64,000 bases of DNA, from positions 2,790,001 to 2,854,000 of the forward strand of contig QUOL01000001.1 of assembly GCA_009761415.1 (NCBI GenBank). Reading direction: 5' to 3'. The position numbers were made by a program, and so were the translations under genes. Numbering within the stretch: the first letter of the stretch is position 1; every line of letters begins with the position of its first letter. The notes beneath the pieces are model-generated. The model saw only the letters and a list, made by a program, of their open reading frames with translations, made no database searches and was not told the origin of the DNA. Shown in pieces: positions 1 to 12,278 of the stretch. This stretch comes from Sarcomyxa edulis (taxonomy: Eukaryota > Basidiomycota > Agaricomycetes > Agaricales > Mycenaceae).

Positions 1-1392
1 GAAGTCTATGAGTACGTCGCCAGTTACGCGGAAGCAACGAGTGAGTGTGATTCTTTCGAGATTGGGACACAAGCACGGATCGTTTTCTGTGCGAATGAGC
101 CCACGGATGAATGCGTCGTCAATTACTTCAGGATGGTCGTTTATGTTCAAGTCGATGACACTTGGCATGACAGAGAGGCATGCGGCGAGGTCGCCTAGAG
201 GTATGGCTGATACCGAGAGCTTGCATTTCTCTAAGACACAACACGATCGATCGAGTAGGGATGATATTAAGGCTGGCAGGTCTAAATGGTCATCGCCGAG
301 GAAGACTCGGCTTAGCGAGAGGTCCAAGTCGCGAAGTTTGGGCAGGATGAGATTCCCTAATATTTGTTGAAGACCGTGGCCATCGGCAAAGATGGAGAAG
401 GAGTGCACGAGAGGTGAGGTGACAGTTCTGCTAGGATCTGGCCTCTGAGCCACTGGGAAATGACCATAGCTGAGGGAACAGACTCGTAGATTCGAGCATT
501 GGTCGAGAATCCCTAATGCGTACGTCGAAGCGAACAAATCATCTGCATCGAGTTGCAGATGCAAAACTTCTAATTTTCCAAATGGGAGAGGAAGAATCGG
601 CCAGATCTCAACACTTCGGGTCAAAGTTACCCTCCGGAGAGACGGAGCATCCGTTAGAAAGGAAAAGGTCTGATGTTGTGTATCCGAGTTGGAAAGCCAG
701 TCACGACCGTGTATAGTAACGTCTTCCAGCTCCGGGAAAGAGGGCGCACCTAATCGCGCGATATGTTCTACCGGAGCTGTAATTTCGAGACGTTTACAGC
801 GATGTATGAACGAGCCGAGTAATTCTGTCAATGTGGGCTGGTTGTTACCCAGAAACTCAGAATAAACCGAGATGGACAATTTCGGCAATGTCCCGGACCT
901 CGCCAACCAAGCCAGTGCTGCGTCAAAGCGCGCATGTCTGGAAACGTCTGATAGGTCTGAGGGTGGATGGGGGAAGACGAGGTGCAACGATGACCAGAGA
1001 GCTGGAGTGGATAACGCAATCCTTCTCCAATCCGAACAGACTTCGGTCAAAAGCATCGGAGCTTCACGAGAATGCATGACAGGATTTCTGGAGGAAGAAA
1101 GGCAGCGAACAAAAATCTCCTGAAAGATCTCTGGAGGTAGGCGCCTCATAGGGGCGATCAGAATTCGATGGGCGTCTACGAACTGTTGGAGCTTGTCGTG
1201 CTCAGAGGTCAAGTCATCAAGGATAGCGCGGACGCGTGCGATCTCGTTTTCAAGACGATGAAGTTCGAATTCGGGCTTGGAGAGATAGGATTTGATCTCG
1301 TTTACCTCGGCGTCAGTTGGAACGTAGTTTGTTTGGAGGATGTGTGCATACGGGGAAAGAGATTCATCGGTGTCGAGATCTGTGAAGCCCAT
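1..1392 (-). CDS. F-box/LRR-like protein, 3' end beyond window
   Basis: The reverse strand is open without a stop from the ATG at 1392 to the left edge, giving about 464 residues in one exon. An N-terminal helical segment rich in charged residues (about residues 25-75) precedes an F-box core that reads RRLPPEIFQEIFVRCLP, then a C-S-D-W-R-R-I-A motif and an A-L-W-S-S-L motif. This order is typical of the expanded agaricomycete F-box family. The rest has irregular leucine-rich segments ending in LTRC-like repeats. F-box proteins of this type are expected to act as substrate receptors of SCF ubiquitin ligases through Skp1, but the substrate cannot be read from sequence. A degenerate relative lies at 8585-10085. 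The true C-terminus is outside the window. Confidence 0.85.
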   Translation of the reverse strand, partial: MGFTDLDTDESLSPYAHILQTNYVPTDAEVNEIKSYLSKPEFELHRLENEIARVRAILDDLTSEHDKLQQFVDAHRILIAPMRRLPPEIFQEIFVRCLSSSRNPVMHSREAPMLLTEVCSDWRRIALSTPALWSSLHLVFPHPPSDLSDVSRHARFDAALAWLARSGTLPKLSISVYSEFLGNNQPTLTELLGSFIHRCKRLEITAPVEHIARLGAPSFPELEDVTIHGRDWLSNSDTQHQTFSFLTDAPSLRRVTLTRSVEIWPILPLPFGKLEVLHLQLDADDLFASTYALGILDQCSNLRVCSLSYGHFPVAQRPDPSRTVTSPLVHSFSIFADGHGLQQILGNLILPKLRDLDLSLSRVFLGDDHLDLPALISSLLDRSCCVLEKCKLSVSAIPLGDLAACLSVMPSVIDLNINDHPEVIDDAFIRGLIRTENDPCLCPNLERITLTRCFRVTGDVLIDF

Positions 1393-1953
1393 GGTCGAGC
1401 TATTTGATCGTCCAGGGCAGACTAGTAGAATGGTGCGATGCCACCAGATCTTGGTATTCTCCAAGCTGGAAGTCGAAAGTTGAACGTTACGGTCGAACTC
1501 GGTCTGATAACGGTCACCGAAGTTTGAGCGCTGAAGCTGATGAGCGCCACAGAGCGCCAGGCCGGCCTTTTCCGGTGCTGCTGATGGTAATTAATTTTGA
1601 TGACTTTTACGCACAAATTGGTGGTAATCTTCGATTATTCGAGTATTATGAAGTGTACCAATGTTCTTCTCCTCCTCGAGTTCTTTCCATGCGATTTTGC
1701 TTCCATCCCCCGCTGTATGTTCTGTTTCAATGCAACTATTTGCTACCGCCCGGTCCCGGAGATCGCTATTGTTTTTTATTTATATATCGCCGGATCCGGA
1801 CGGCTCATGGCCGAATGCGCCCCTGTAGATGCAGTAACTGGGCCGACAAAGTGCATTGTTCTTCCTTTGATCTCCTCCCCCTTGTTTTCCTCTCGTTAAA
1901 GCTCTCTCCCTTCACATCCTCTCGTTTAACTTTTACGACCCTTGGGATGAAAT
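1393..1953. other. Intergenic region between divergent F-box and kinase genes
   Basis: This 561-bp stretch separates two head-to-head start codons and should hold both promoters. I see only short open frames without domain content and pyrimidine-rich tracts just before the kinase ATG. No RNA gene or repeat is visible. Confidence 0.5.
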
Positions 1954-3750
<1,797 letters not shown>

Positions 3751-4138
3751 CCTTGATATCTGTGAGTGTCCATTATCCTATCCACCACGATATCTCTCTC
3801 TCTCTGACATATACAGTTCACGTTTTCTCCCTCTCTAGTGCATCTAATTTTTCGTACGGCTCTCAAACATCATTTCGCATATGCATCCCATTCCTTTCTA
3901 CACTCATTGCATTCATTCCTCGCATTCCCATTTCCTGCTTTTTCCCGGAAGCTTGAGCTATTGCCAGCTTGTTCCATGGGTACCTACTATATAACTGTAT
4001 TGATTGACTGACCGAGGAAAGGTGTATAACAATCATTATTCGCACATCGATATAATTATAATGTTTTGCCACTGACGCGTCGAACGCGTCTACGTCCACG
4101 TGCTGTGATCACAAATTCTGCATCCTTGCGGCATTGCC
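3751..4138. other. Intergenic region, pyrimidine-rich
   Basis: The 388 bp between the kinase stop and the macrodomain ATG hold a CT-rich tract around 3775-3840 and no gene that I can support. It should contain the kinase 3' UTR and the next promoter. Confidence 0.5.
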
Positions 4139-5286
4139 ATGACCATGTCCGAGTCGTCTTCATCGTCAAGTGCCTCAGGTGATTTGGAATCAGATAACGA
4201 GGAGGATATGAACGTCCGTTTGGCCTTGAAAGACATCAAGCCGATCGGAGACCTGTATACATCTGGAGTACTGAAACGAGCATCTAAAGCATCGCGTTAT
4301 CCTCCGAAACCATCTTTGCTCGACAGGATATCTCTCTGGTGCGTCAAGGCCTCAGTCTTTACATCAAATCTAATAACACTCACTGCCATTCAAGGCAGGG
4401 CGATATTACAAGACTGGAGGTGGATTCGATAGTCAATGCAGCGAATAAGAGCCTGTTAGGTGGTGGTGGTGTGGATGGGGCTATCCATGCAGCCGCCGGA
4501 CGACAACTCTTAGCAGAATGTATGGAGGACTCTATCGTATCAATACGGAAAACAAATATGTGCTAACATGGATTCCAAATTCCAAGGCCGTGGGTTGGGC
4601 GGATGCGAGACTGGGGAATCTAAAATAACGAATGGTTATAATTTACCTTCGTGAGCACTTGCCTCTATTCTATGGAGAGATGTTCAGCTGCACTGTGTAC
4701 TCATTGGTTTCTCTAGGCAACATATTATCCACACAGTCGGGCCGGTTTATTCATTTTCGCAGGTCGAGACTAAAGCTAAGCAGCTTGCATCATGTTATAA
4801 GACAAGTCTGCAGCTTGCGGTCGAGAACTCCCTGAAACATATTGTGAGTCCCGTATAATAACCCTCTAACCAGACTTATTTCGACTCTTGTTGTTCTCGT
4901 GTAGGCCTTCCCGTCAATCTCGACAGGAATCTACGGATACCCGATTGAAGATGCGACTCACATCGCGTTGGACGAGGTCAGACAGTTTTGTGATTCGGAA
5001 TCTGGAGCCAAGGTAAGCCTATTTCCTGTGATGATTGCCAACCAATTGACGACGACGCTCTGGCATCGTCCACCAGCTGGATCGAGTGATTTTTGTGGTC
5101 TGGAGCGATAAAGACAAAGAGGTCTACGAGTAAGTCGACAGTCAACCAAGAGCTCCGATTATTGACTTTTTCATCTTCCTCAGGACACTTATCCCCGAGT
5201 ACTTCCCTCCCACCGAAGGGGATAAGCAGCCTGAGGAAGTTGTTCTAGGGCCTTCATCGCCTGCTCGAGCCGAACCCGAGGCCTGA
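4139..5286 (+). CDS. Macrodomain (ADP-ribose-binding/hydrolase) protein
   Basis: Seven exons (4139-4338, 4395-4519, 4587-4650, 4717-4843, 4905-5012, 5077-5129, 5184-5286) give 259 residues. An acidic, serine-rich N-terminus of about 60 residues precedes one macrodomain (about residues 65-235). Recognisable elements in order are [19 protein letters not shown], the glycine-rich [14 protein letters not shown] loop, [26 protein letters not shown] and [10 protein letters not shown]. These match MacroD-type domains that hydrolyse O-acetyl-ADP-ribose and remove mono-ADP-ribose from acidic residues, so that activity is the likely one. No signal peptide is seen; cytosol or nucleus is expected. The short tail after the domain is Pro/Glu rich. 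Confidence 0.93.
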
Positions 5287-5732
5287 ACGCACATGCATGT
5301 ATCTTGTCCGTTGTACCTGTACTACATCTTCCGAATTTCACTGTATTTTTCCTGCCATACATCGCTGTTGCTCATTCATCCGTTTCCAGGGCTCCTTGAG
5401 TATCGGACAAATACGATGAACTCGTTGACCACATGTCTTGCAAAATAGACGACGAGTTCCTGGTTCTCGTCACAATTGGCGTATTCCATGATCTTAAGGA
5501 TGGCCTTGGTCGGTCCCTCTTCCGGCCCGCCTTCTCGCCTCTTCTCTTGCTCTCGTGATCATACCCCGTACGTCGTTATCGGTTCTAAGTACTCCGAAGT
5601 ATACCCGTTCTGAGGCCGGGGCGTCATGTCCCAATTACCGGAATATACAAAAAGAAGAGACATTTGATCCATTTCCCCTTCTTCCCATCCATATTCTGTT
5701 TAAGCGTTTACCACCTTCAGGTCTTTCCTAAC
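5287..5732. other. Intergenic region
   Basis: The 446 bp between the macrodomain stop and the transporter ATG show no supported gene, RNA or repeat. It should hold the 3' UTR of the first gene and the transporter promoter. Confidence 0.5.
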
Positions 5733-8153
5733 ATGGGGCTGGTATTCAATATCTTCATTGCAGCGTTTTCTTCAATAGGCGAGCCCAGCTACAGATCGTT
5801 ATTGCGTATGATGCTATTCTGACTTACTACACTGAAATCCAGGTGCTTTTCTCTTCGGGTGCGGTTCAGGTTGTCATTATTAACGACTCGGATTAATTTG
5901 AATCCATTTTTGCTGCAGATATGACAGGTTTGTCTGCGAAGAATTCTCCAGTTTGTCGCCTGATTGATACTTCACAGTGGTATTATTGCCTCCGTCATAA
6001 CAATGGACCGCTATACGGATCGGTTTGGGACAAATTCAGATATCAGAGGAGCTGTCGTCTCAACATTCAATGGGGGCTGTTTCTTTGGAGCTGCTGGAGC
6101 TGGCTGGTATGTACTGTACCGCGTTTTCGTCTGGAGAAGCTTGGTCCTATGCATATCTATAGGGCGAATGACAAGTGGGGGCGTAAAAGAACTATCCAGG
6201 TATGCTGTGATTATTGCTGCCAACTATCGCGATCCGCATTCTGAACTCATACATAGATCGGAGCCACATTTGCTCTCTGGGGGTGCGCAATGCAAGCAGG
6301 TGCGAGTAATGTGGCGACATTGCTTGTCGGTCGTAGTAAGTTCTTTCGACCTGCAGGCTGCACTTTAAGGCTGATCTTATGGACTAGTAATCGGGGGCTT
6401 CGCCATCGGCATGTTGTCTATGACTGTGCCATTATATAATGTCAGTCATCTCTATCTTTTGATGGCATGTCCAATTCTTACCCTACGGGTTCAAGACGGA
6501 AATTGCCCCTCCTCAAACGCGTGGTTTCCTTGTCGGTTTGACTCAACAAATGCTAGGCATCGGCTTCATTGTCGCAAACTGGGTTCGTGCATCGAATCTA
6601 TATTGGTGCAGTTCCTCTGACACCTCTAGTAGGTAGGGTATGGATGCCAATTCATCAAGTCAGACACGTCATGGAGACTTCCATTGGGCTTGCAAGTATG
6701 TCCTAGAAAGACTGTTTCTCCGCAATGACTCAAGATTTTTCAGATGGTGCCCGCCTTTTGTCTTCTCGTGGGCATACAATTTTTACCATTCAGTCCTGTA
6801 TGTGAATTTGCCACTTGCGCCTCCATCAGTGAACTTAATTGATATCCTCTCTAGCGATGGCTGTTGGAAGTGGGTCGGGATGATGAAGCTCGTGCAGTAG
6901 TACACAAGTTACACGGAGGCGATACACATGAAAGTAACGAGGCCGCAGAACGAGAATACAATGACATGTACGAGACTATTAAGGCGGAATCCCGCATTCG
7001 GAGTCGGAGAATCAGCGATTTATGGGCTACTCGTGCTATGGCTCGACGGACCCTTGTGGCTGTTGGCGTGCAGATATTTGGGCAATTTACTGGAATCAAT
7101 GGTTCGTACACTTTCTCATGATGCGCGATGCATGCTCAGCTATGATTCATCAGTCATCAACTACTTTGGACCACAAATGTGTGCAAACACCTCACTTACT
7201 CACTCCTTTACAGCTAAGTAATCGCTCATTTCGTCAGGTATGCGGGTCTCGGTATCACCGGCGGAAAGGCGCTACTTGTTCAAGGGATATATGGTGCTGT
7301 CGGACCTATAGCGAACCTCTTCTTCATCATATTTATTCTGGATAGGGTCGGGCGGAAAAAGGTTCAGTCGTCTTTGTTTTGATAGCTTATCTTGCCAAAC
7401 ACTGACCTGTGCTTTGTTGAAGCCTTTGATCTTCGGTGCCGGAACTTTCGTGGTGACATTCTCTATTCTAGCAGCGATCGTAGCGTCTTTCCCTCCTCCT
7501 CCGCTCGGCGCTCCTAGTACCGAACACGTCAACGCTGCTGCTCAACGGTAAGCAAATCAAACACTATATTGTATACAATAACGTTCACTCATTCCTGGCG
7601 AACCTTACGAATAGGGTAAGCGAATGTGTGCTGCATTCTGGGGTGGAAAGCTGATCTCTCTTGTTTACAGGCGGGTGTGGCTATGATCTTCTTGACCAGT
7701 ATATTCTTCTCCCTCAGCTTTGGCCCTGTCAGTTGGGTGTTGGCTTCAGAGGTAGGTCATTTTAGCTCCTCGTGTTCAAATCTAACGTACAACAAAGGTC
7801 TTTCCGACGAGCACGAGATCTATCGGCACTAGTGTTGCGACCTGCGCTAACTGGGCCTTTAATGTTTTGCTTTCTCAAGTGTCCCCATTGGCAATGACCA
7901 ACATCGGGTGGAAGTTTTATATGGTCTTTGTCTGTCTAAATTTTGTGGACTTGATCATCATTACTCTTTTCTTCCCAGAAACCAAGGGTACGTCTATCAT
8001 CGCTAGGTCTCCTTCTGTACTGTTGACATTTTATTCTGTCTGGAAGGTAAATCACTGGAGGAAATGTCAGCTGTCTTTGGGGACCAGATTACACGTCAAG
8101 TCTTGGACGGAAAGACATCGAGCGATGAGAAACACACTACAGAGCATGTCTAG
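5733..8153 (+). CDS. MFS sugar transporter (hexose-transporter-like)
   Basis: Splicing gives 490 residues from 18 exons: 5733-5778, 5843-5858, 5919-5927, 5978-6106, 6163-6199, 6257-6335, 6388-6440, 6496-6582, 6633-6695, 6744-6797, 6855-7101, 7154-7178, 7238-7361, 7423-7547, 7615, 7671-7751, 7798-7987, 8047-8153. The lengths sum to 1,473 nt, an exact codon multiple. Sugar-transporter signatures appear in order: FLFGYDSG in TM1, DKWGRKR in the first cytoplasmic loop, PLYNTEIAPPQTRG after TM4, PFSPRWLLEVGR after TM6, FGQFTGIN in TM7, DRVGRKK between TM8 and TM9, and FFPETKGKSLEEM at the end of TM12. This is a plasma-membrane sugar importer of the 12-TM superfamily; the substrate is not determined. 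The tail ends about 30 residues after TM12. The gene is unusually fragmented, with exons of 1, 9, 16 and 25 nt, and intron 1 appears to use a GC donor. Confidence 0.88.
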
Positions 8154-8584
8154 ATCTCTTAATTCTCTGACATGTATTTCACGAGATTATCACAAGTATC
8201 ATGAGCGTCTCATGTCTAATATCGACGTTCAGCAAGGATGGAACGCGCTTTTCGAGGGACGCGACCTGAACCACGTGATGCGGTTTAACTTCAAGTTCTT
8301 AGGCTTCAATAGTCTCTGAGAATAGTCCATAGCAATTCTATAGCCTTCTTAGACGCGTTCCGTTCAAAATATTACATTAGCCTATAATTACATCAATATC
8401 CAACCTTCTAGGCTGCAGGAAAAATATATCGAGTGAGATTGATTGTATAGATTTGAAGTTTCATCAGGTTTTGTCAGTATTCAGCTCTAGGAGAGTGTAT
8501 TGATCAAGTCGATCAAGGCCTGATTAGCGATTGCAATACAAGGATATCAGACTAACGGTAGTGGTGGATGATGCATCTGGATAT
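8154..8584. other. Intergenic region
   Basis: The 431 bp between the transporter stop and the 3' end of the F-box pseudogene are AT-rich. I see no gene, RNA or repeat in it. Confidence 0.5.
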
Positions 8585-10085
8585 TCATCCCCTCAATTCG
8601 GAGAGCGTCGACGGTGCGGTATGTGGCCGGCGAGTATTTTGGATAGTAATCGAGTTTGAATCGAGTGTGATTTCCACGTATATCAAGCGTGCTTCTGGTT
8701 CTGACTGCGGCCCACGCGAACGCAAACGGAGAAAGTTCGTGAGAGTGTCCATGAGAGTATCCATGAGAGTGTCCTCAGACAGGTGAAGGCACCTATTCAA
8801 CGTTATCCGTTTGAGTTTGAGTTTTGGGTAGAGACATTGCTCAGATTATGTTCGAGCAAGGCTGCTAAATGAAGGTTTCGTCGATGAGATCACCTTTCCC
8901 TATTCTAGGGAAACGATCCAAGGCATGAGAGAGAGGCATGCGAAGAGGTCGTCATGAGTTGTTCCTAATGCATAGAAAAACTTTGTAGATCACAAGATGA
9001 GCGGGAAAGAAGGGACGATAGTATGGGGTGACTCAAGTGGGCGATGTGCGAATTGACCCCCACCGGCCAAAGAGTTTCCATTGATGTGAAGATTGTGTGA
9101 AGATCGCGAAGTTTGGGCAAGACGAGTTTTCCTAGAAATGTATGGAGTACATGGCGGTCTGCACTGATGGAGAGGTCTTCAAGAAGGGGGACGATGATGG
9201 AATCGCCACCATTTTGGTTATTGAGGAGACTCGTAACATGAAATGGGACTTTGAGATATAGAGAAGAGGCTCGAAGATTGTGGCATCGGGCAAGAATCTC
9301 CAACGCGTGATTTGGGGTGAATGTCATGCCACAGGGATGCAAGCTCAGCGTCTCTAATCTGGTGAACGAAAGAGAGATTGGCAATATATAAGTCAATGAT
9401 TCCTCCTAGTGTCGCATATCACAAAGAAGATGCGTTTGTGAGAAAGGACCAGTCATCGGGAATTGGATCAGATCTCAGGCTGATTGACAAGTCAAGGGCA
9501 ACGATGGTAACATTCTTTACTGACAAAAGACGGCATGCATCCAATCGCATGATATGTCGCATCGGAGCTATGATTTCAAGTAGTGAGCCGAGTAGCTCTA
9601 TGGGGTGGTCATCAACGAAAGACGAGACGGCGCGAAGATCGAGATGGACGATAGTACTGTTGGCAGTTACACTGTCCCGGACCTTGCCAGCCAAGCTAGT
9701 GCAGCGTTAAATACGCAGGTCTAGATACATCTGGCAACCGTGATTTTGGGAAGACGATATGAAGCGACGACCAGAGAGCTGAAGTAGATAACGCGATCCT
9801 CCTCCAGTCGGAGCATACTGACGTCAAAAGCATCAGAGCCTCGCTAGACTTCATCGCAGAGTTTCTGTTGGTGGGGAGGCAGCAGACGAATAGCTCCTGC
9901 AGTATCTCTGGTGGCAAGCGTCTGATTTGAGGCGACGAAGTCCGAGTTGGGATTCGAGCTTCAAGAGATACGCTTTGATCTCGCGTACCTTGGCATTGCA
10001 TGGGATGTAATTTGTGTAGAGGATATGTGCATAGGGGGAAGAGTGGTCGGTGTCGAAACGTTGCCCAAATCTGCTTCCGAGTCAT
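8585..10085 (-). pseudogene. Degenerate LRR F-box gene
   Basis: This reverse-strand stretch is colinear with the F-box gene at 1-1392 but broken in several places. The N-terminal part (SSPYAHILYTNYIPCNAK, near 10000-10045) is in a different frame from the F-box core (RRLPPEILQELFVCCLP, near 9900). The linker between them is shortened. After A-L-W-S-S-L-H-I-V-F-P the frame shifts into an A-L-A-W-L-A-R-S-G-T segment that reaches a stop at once. Further LRR-like pieces lie in other frames, with stops near 9397-9418 and 8870-8900. The last piece, near 8750-8800, aligns with the CPNLERITLTRC region of the intact gene and carries a short in-frame duplication encoding M-D-T-L twice. I infer a decayed paralogue without function. 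Confidence 0.8.
8741..8774. repeat. Short direct repeat (12-nt unit, about three copies)
   Basis: Near 8741-8774 the unit gagagtgtccat occurs about three times in a row with one base change. It lies in the pseudogene tail and is read there as a repeated Met-Asp-Thr-Leu. It looks like a local replication-slippage expansion. Confidence 0.7.
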
Positions 10086-10389
10086 GGTCTACTACTAATC
10101 AGAAACCTCAGATCTAGGCTGTGGCTTCTCGCACCGATGGTTTGGAGGGAAACTCATCATCCATCGCCCTAACTTCGACGTCTATATGAGAAGCGGTTGA
10201 CTGAGCTTGAAGAAGATGGTCGAAGTCGCGTTGCAACCGTGACTTTGATTTCGATACGCGAGGCACTTTGCCACTTGCACTGCAACCGTCATCTGCTAGT
10301 GTCATAACCTGGAAGTGGCAGGTTATAAAAATGGTTCCATATTAATCATTCCCATTTCTCCCAAACTGTCTTTACAATCCTACATCTAC
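10086..10389. other. Intergenic region between F-box pseudogene and Pex24-like gene
   Basis: The 304 bp hold a 63-codon reverse-strand open frame (10114-10305) without recognisable domains, which I do not call a gene, and the TATA-like element of the Pex24-like gene. Confidence 0.4.
10324..10330 (+). promoter_or_regulatory. TATA-like element of the Pex24-like gene
   Basis: The heptamer tataaaa lies 60 bp upstream of the ATG at 10390. It argues that the in-frame ATG at 10315, which lies before this element, is not the translation start. Confidence 0.45.
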
Positions 10390-11961
10390 ATGGAGTCCGA
10401 CTCTAATACCCAACCCATCCCCCGGCCTCCCCCAATATGCATGAGAAATGACGAATACAGTGCAGCTGATCCCGCTCGCAAACGTCTCAATGCGAAATCT
10501 AGATTCCCCATATTCGAAAACCTCCGCATACGTCGTTCGAAGCCTCGGACAGAATCAGCTGAATCGAACGAAGCCAAGAAACCAAAGGACAACTCCCAGA
10601 GTGAAGAGGACGACGCGTCGTCTAGTGATGCTGCCACCCCAGAACTCGGAGCGAACCCTATAATCAACCTCGACGGTTCCGTTATATCAGAAGAAGAGTA
10701 CAAAGACCAGTATCAGTGGGCTATAGTCTACGAAAATCAGCGAGGGCAAGTTTATAACTCTTTCTTCCCCTACAGAATATTGACAGACGAATACTCATCA
10801 GCATGACCGTCTTCTCGATACCTTATTACTCCAAACTCGGGCTCTTGCCCACAGACCCCTCCCCTTTCACTGTCCCAAATGTATCCAAAAAACGCTCAGA
10901 GCAGCCAGACATCTCACTAGACCAATACCCCCTCCCAGACGGCTCTTGGCGCTGGGTGTCCAAGTCCTGGATGATCGATATGCGGTCGGATTCAGGTGAG
11001 GTCCAATACGACGGGTTCGAGTATAACTGGATGTTTCGCAGACACAAATGGCGCGCTGAGGTGGGCTCGTTTAACGCTGGAGGGTGGGTAAGGAGGAGGA
11101 GGTGGGTTAGATTGATGATGAGACCTGCTATGAGGATCAGGATGAAGGGGGATACGGAGAGTGGAGATGTTACACCAGAGCTCAATGTTAGTAGGAATGG
11201 TGGCAGCGGCCATAATAGCTGGTTGGAGAGTCGAAGGAAAAGTCGATACTCCGTTGGATCGTCTTTTCCGCCATCTGTCCTCACCTATGGGTCTGCGGAC
11301 GTGTTTGATGTTGATGAGGGACTTGAGCCTGATGAAGTATGGAAGGGTGATGATGTGGATGCAGATTGGGCACGGTGTCATTTACTCATGCGTCGTCTTG
11401 GGCGAGATGGAAGGAAATTGGAGGTATGGAAACAGTGGCTAGGACAGGATCATCAGTCAGGGAGGAAGACAAAGCAGTGGACTGAAGACGAGTCACTCTC
11501 ACCGACAGATTCTCCAGTTGAAACCCCCGAAGAAACCAATATCGAATACATAACCTCTGTTCTCCGGAAACACGTGAGTACCTTCCAACTCGGCCCATTG
11601 ACGATACCCGTATATTCTGACATGAGAAGAATAGGGCGACGCGATACTACATCTATTCATTTTCCCAGACTCTCGTGCGCAATTCATCGAACTGATGGGC
11701 TTTGCGGGCCTTCTACCACAGTTGAATGTGGGGCTGGGGATGGGATGGTCTGCCAGTGAAGTCGATTTCTGGAGTTATGCAAGTGACTTGGGATCGTTGG
11801 GTGCCCAAGGACGACCAAGTACTAGTGCATCAGATATGGCGGAAGTGAAGGGGGCCAATTGGAAGCTGAAGGGGACGGAGGAAGACGATGATATCTGGGT
11901 AATTTCGAAGCATTCGAGGCCCGATGTGAAGGGTAAAGGTAGAGAAAAGGCGGTGGCATAA
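10390..11961 (+). CDS. Pex24p/dysferlin-domain protein (Pex28-32-like peroxin)
   Basis: Three exons (10390-10745, 10802-11573, 11635-11961) give 484 residues. The N-terminus is polar with acidic serine-rich stretches. A dysferlin-type module begins at about residue 105 with Q-W-A-I-V-Y-E-N-Q-R-G and continues with FSIPYYSKLGLLPTDP, DGSWRWVSKSWMIDM, VQYDGFEYNWMF, KWRAEV and GGWVRRRRWVRLMMRP. The order of tryptophan-rich motifs matches the fungal peroxin/ferlin (Pex24p) domain found in Pex28-Pex32 and TECPR1-like proteins. Those yeast proteins act at ER-peroxisome contacts and control peroxisome size and number, so a role at peroxisomes is inferred. No clear membrane span is seen in this copy. 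Intron 1 (10746-10801) has a canonical GC donor, gcaagt. Confidence 0.85.
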
Positions 11962-12278
11962 TCAATTCTGGGTCGTTTCTCTTTTGACTAATAGTAATGA
12001 AGGCATTGTATACCCGTCTTATCTCATTAATTTTCTTACTAGGACTGACGTATACCCTCCAACTCTCATCTGTACTTTTACCAACCACACTTGCGATACT
12101 TGTATCTTCTCGCTCGTCGCGTCGCGTCGCGTACTTGAGTCATACAATCACATGCTGATTACCATCAAAAGAAATCACAAGGATGCAATTCGAAGCTTTG
12201 CGGGGAACTTATAATTGGAATACCTTACCTCCATGCATGAGCACGTTGTCTTGAACGTCGTTGAGCTCCAAGTTAGCC
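11962..12278. other. Intergenic region
   Basis: The 317 bp between two genes on the same strand contain no supported gene. A short near-tandem cgtcg/cgtcgcg run lies around 12115-12130. Confidence 0.4.

Noticed and set aside
5806..5842. GT-AG alternative for the first transporter intron
   Set aside because: It would be only 37 nt and would insert about nine unrelated residues before the conserved TM1 motif; the 64-nt GC-AG intron fits better.
10315..10389. In-frame upstream ATG of the Pex24-like gene
   Set aside because: It precedes a TATA-like element and adds hydrophobic residues without similarity; the ATG at 10390 is preferred.
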